In this document: piece after piece, positions 62,474 to 64,000 of the stretch
How positions within the stretch are numbered: position 1 is the stretch's first letter
Layout: each line of letters opens with the position of its first letter
Source: Chloroflexota bacterium
GTDB lineage: Bacteria; Chloroflexota; Anaerolineae; Anaerolineales; Villigracilaceae
DNA length: 64,000 nt
Assembly: GCA_016235445.1 (NCBI GenBank)
Contig: JACRLB010000032.1
Location: forward strand, 74,373-138,372
Reading direction: 5' to 3'
Translations under genes and position numbers: made by a program
Notes under the pieces: generated by a model
Seen by the model: only the letters and a program-made list of their open reading frames with translations
What the model was told of the DNA's origin: nothing
The model's database searches: none

Positions 62474-63148
62474 GTGATCGATATCCCTCAATTTAACCGC
62501 ATCGCCAAGTCTCTGCCCATTCTTCAGCAGGTGGGCGATTCATTTGCGCGCGAATTCCAGCAAGCGGCTTTTTTCGCCCGCATTCCCGCAGGCCGCGATG
62601 TTTTTCTCGAGGGCGATCATGTGGAGGCAATTGCCTTATTGATCTCAGGCGTGGTGCGGGTCTACAAGATCGGCGAGACGGGCCGCGAAATTACGCTGTA
62701 TCGTTTTGGAAATGGCTCCTCCTGCATCCTGACCGCCAATGCCATCCTAAGCCAGAAGACGTTTCCCGCCATCGCAACGGTCGAGCAGGATGCGGAGGCA
62801 GTGATGATTCCCGCCGACACCTTCCGCGATTGGGTGCGGCGCTCCGATGCGTGGCGTGAGTTTGTCTTTGAATTGTTATCAGAGAGGCTCTCGACTGTCA
62901 TGGCTATCGTGGATGAGGTGGCATTCCGCCGCATGGATCGCCGCGTTGCTTCGTTATTGCTGAACCGAGCGAAAACGCAAAACCCACTGCGGATGACCCA
63001 CCAGGAAATTGCCGCTGAATTGGGCAGTTCGCGCGAAGTAATCAGCCGCCTGCTCGAGGATTTAGTCAGCGAGGGGAGCATCCGCTCGGGGCGCGGCATC
63101 GTTGAAGTGCTTGATTTTGAACTACTGGAATCCCGTTCGCTTGTGTGA
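62474..63148 (+). CDS. Crp/Fnr family transcriptional regulator
   Basis: A 224-residue regulator. The N-terminal cyclic-nucleotide-type beta-roll includes FFARIPAGRDVFLEGDHVE and ISGVVRVYKIGETGREITLYRFG. A long dimer helix follows, then the winged helix-turn-helix MTHQEIAAELGSSREVISRLLEDL. The recognition helix has R-E-x3-R, as in E. coli Crp (R180-E181-R185), which predicts reading of GTGA half-sites. The FNR iron-sulfur cysteines are absent, so the signal is not an FNR-type cluster. The start is a GTG. Downstream lies a fitting operator. Confidence 0.88.
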   Translation: MIDIPQFNRIAKSLPILQQVGDSFAREFQQAAFFARIPAGRDVFLEGDHVEAIALLISGVVRVYKIGETGREITLYRFGNGSSCILTANAILSQKTFPAIATVEQDAEAVMIPADTFRDWVRRSDAWREFVFELLSERLSTVMAIVDEVAFRRMDRRVASLLLNRAKTQNPLRMTHQEIAAELGSSREVISRLLEDLVSEGSIRSGRGIVEVLDFELLESRSLV

Positions 63149-63185
63149 CATTGTCACCGACAAATATTGGCATGTCTCCTATACT
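63145..63185 (+). promoter_or_regulatory. Crp-type operator and promoter for the DUF2892-thioredoxin genes
   Basis: GTGAC-ATT-GTCAC (63145-63157) is a perfect palindrome overlapping the regulator's stop codon. CCGACA and TATACT (63180-63185) are separated by 17 bp. The start site near 63192 puts the palindrome centre (63151) at about -41, the position of a class II activator site. Confidence 0.62.
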
Positions 63186-63222
63186 GTGGGTATCAATTCA
63201 ATCCACCCATAGGAGATTTCAA

Positions 63223-63420
63223 ATGAAACGTAATATGTCCAATACCGATCGTATCGTCCGCGTCGTGCTCGCCGCAGTGTTCGCCTATTTATATTTTGGC
63301 GGCATCGTCACTGGCACGCTCGGCATCGTGCTTCTCGTTCTTGGCGGGGTTTTCCTGCTCACTTCCGTGATCGCATTCTGCCCGCTGTATGCGCCGTTCA
63401 AATTCAGCACATTCAAATAG
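63223..63420 (+). CDS. DUF2892 membrane protein (YgaP-type transmembrane domain)
   Basis: A 65-residue protein with two membrane helices and the DUF2892 pattern: MKRNMSNTDRIVRVVLAAVF at the start, a glycine turn (GGIVTGTLGIVLLVLGGVFL in part) and the end FCPLYAPFKFST. The domain accompanies rhodanese or thioredoxin proteins in other bacteria and may link membrane and sulfur chemistry. A strong AGGAG lies before the ATG at 63223; the open frame upstream is not used. A related domain is fused to thioredoxin in the next gene. Confidence 0.87.
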   Translation: MKRNMSNTDRIVRVVLAAVFAYLYFGGIVTGTLGIVLLVLGGVFLLTSVIAFCPLYAPFKFSTFK

Positions 63421-63469
63421 CGGCAATCCATGGAGCGGATGAGAAATCATCCGCTCCAACATAATAATC

Positions 63470-63970
63470 ATGAACAAATCAGAATTCAAACAAAAAATTT
63501 CAGAATCAGAAAAACCTGTCATCGTTGATTTTTGGGCGGCGTGGTGCGGCCCGTGCATGATGACGAAGCCGATCCTTGAAAAGCTCGCAAAAGAATACGG
63601 CGATTCGGTTCACTTCATGCCCATCAACGCAGACGACTCGCGCGAGGTGTTGGAGCAATTCCGCGTATTTGGAATTCCAACAGTCGTTACCATTCGCGGC
63701 GGCAAGGAAGTCGGGCGTGTGACGGGCGTTCAAAACGAGGCTGGCTATCGCATCTTGTTCGAGGCGCTCGCAAACGGAGGAGAAATTAAAGTTCCGCTCA
63801 CTCCCTTTGACCGAATGCTGAGGCTGGGCGCAGGCGCCGCTTTCGTGATGGTCGGCATCACAACATGCAACTGGCTGGTGGCAGGCATCGGCGGCATCCT
63901 CGCGTTTTTGGGGGTTTATGATCGCTGTCCCATTTGGAACGCGGTCACAGGAATGTTCAAGCGTAGTTAA
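63470..63970 (+). CDS. Thioredoxin fused to a C-terminal DUF2892 domain
   Basis: A 166-residue fusion. Residues 1-100 are a thioredoxin with FWAAWCGPCMMTKPIL (Cys26, Cys29) and the cis-proline loop VFGIPTVVTIRGG. Residues about 112-166 are a DUF2892-type membrane pair, with ITTCNWLVAGIGGILAFLG and YDRCPIWNAV. The thioredoxin is therefore probably membrane-anchored; the anchor lies at the C-terminus, so its side of the membrane depends on topology. It follows the stand-alone DUF2892 gene by 49 bp. Confidence 0.85.
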   Translation: MNKSEFKQKISESEKPVIVDFWAAWCGPCMMTKPILEKLAKEYGDSVHFMPINADDSREVLEQFRVFGIPTVVTIRGGKEVGRVTGVQNEAGYRILFEALANGGEIKVPLTPFDRMLRLGAGAAFVMVGITTCNWLVAGIGGILAFLGVYDRCPIWNAVTGMFKRS

Positions 63971-64000
63971 ATGCCTTTCGCTGGCAAGCAGGCTCCGGGT
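63971..64000 (+). CDS. Possible start of the next gene (truncated by window)
   Basis: An open ATG reading frame begins immediately after the thioredoxin stop codon and reaches the window end after 10 codons (MPFAGKQAPG). Nothing else can be said. Confidence 0.25.
   Translation, partial: MPFAGKQAPG

Overview
The window looks like a chromosomal segment of a Chloroflexota bacterium, most likely an Anaerolineae-like member. That is an inference from gene content: a FadN-type beta-oxidation operon with an SCP2 gene, an mreBCD-mrdA-minCDE-rodA cell-shape and division operon, a large Wzx/Wzy-type exopolysaccharide locus, and a very high load of small non-coding repeats. No rRNA, tRNA, CRISPR array, phage gene or transposase was seen.

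Layout. 1-9.1 kb: the end of homoserine kinase, then a minus-strand lipid block (TerC membrane protein, SCP2, thiolase, a four-helix-bundle protein, a FadN-like hydratase/dehydrogenase, two acyl-CoA dehydrogenases) headed by a TetR regulator with a clear operator and promoter. 9.7-26.7 kb: an exopolysaccharide locus with a BcsB-like protein, a Wzz protein fused to a degenerate GGDEF domain, a polysaccharide deacetylase, four glycosyltransferases, a sugar-kinase-like protein, a flippase, a polymerase/ligase, the priming sugar transferase and a second degenerate GGDEF membrane protein. 27-35.1 kb: glutaredoxin/thioredoxin-reductase genes and a run of small envelope, methyltransferase and hydrolase genes. 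35.4-51.6 kb: housekeeping and accessory genes (bL25, enolase, PBP1C, M20 peptidase, CrtI-like oxidoreductase, GT1, RtcB, a minimal class III cyclase), separated by repeat elements. 51.6-61.1 kb: gltX and the cell-shape/division operon. 61.4-64 kb: DegV, a Crp/Fnr-type regulator, a DUF2892 protein and a thioredoxin-DUF2892 fusion.

The most striking content is intergenic. Many gaps hold MITE-like elements with terminal inverted repeats (TIRs), which I sorted by eye into families A-L. Family A (TIR GACAATGTCACATT) has three copies. Two of them are flanked by 6-7 bp direct repeats. All carry a 42-bp hairpin module that occupies a different position and orientation in one copy. At 40987-41421 three elements are nested inside one another. 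Family C keeps its ends and changes its core, while family I keeps its core and changes its ends, which suggests modular shuffling. The gaps of the fatty-acid operon are instead filled with 7-bp tandem repeats resembling the STRR repeats of cyanobacteria.

The 3' end holds a coherent regulatory picture. The Crp-type regulator has an R-E-x3-R recognition helix, and a perfect GTGAC-N3-GTCAC palindrome lies about 41 bp upstream of the start site predicted for the DUF2892-thioredoxin genes. Almost the same 13-mer forms the ends of family A elements, one of which sits directly upstream of the regulator gene.
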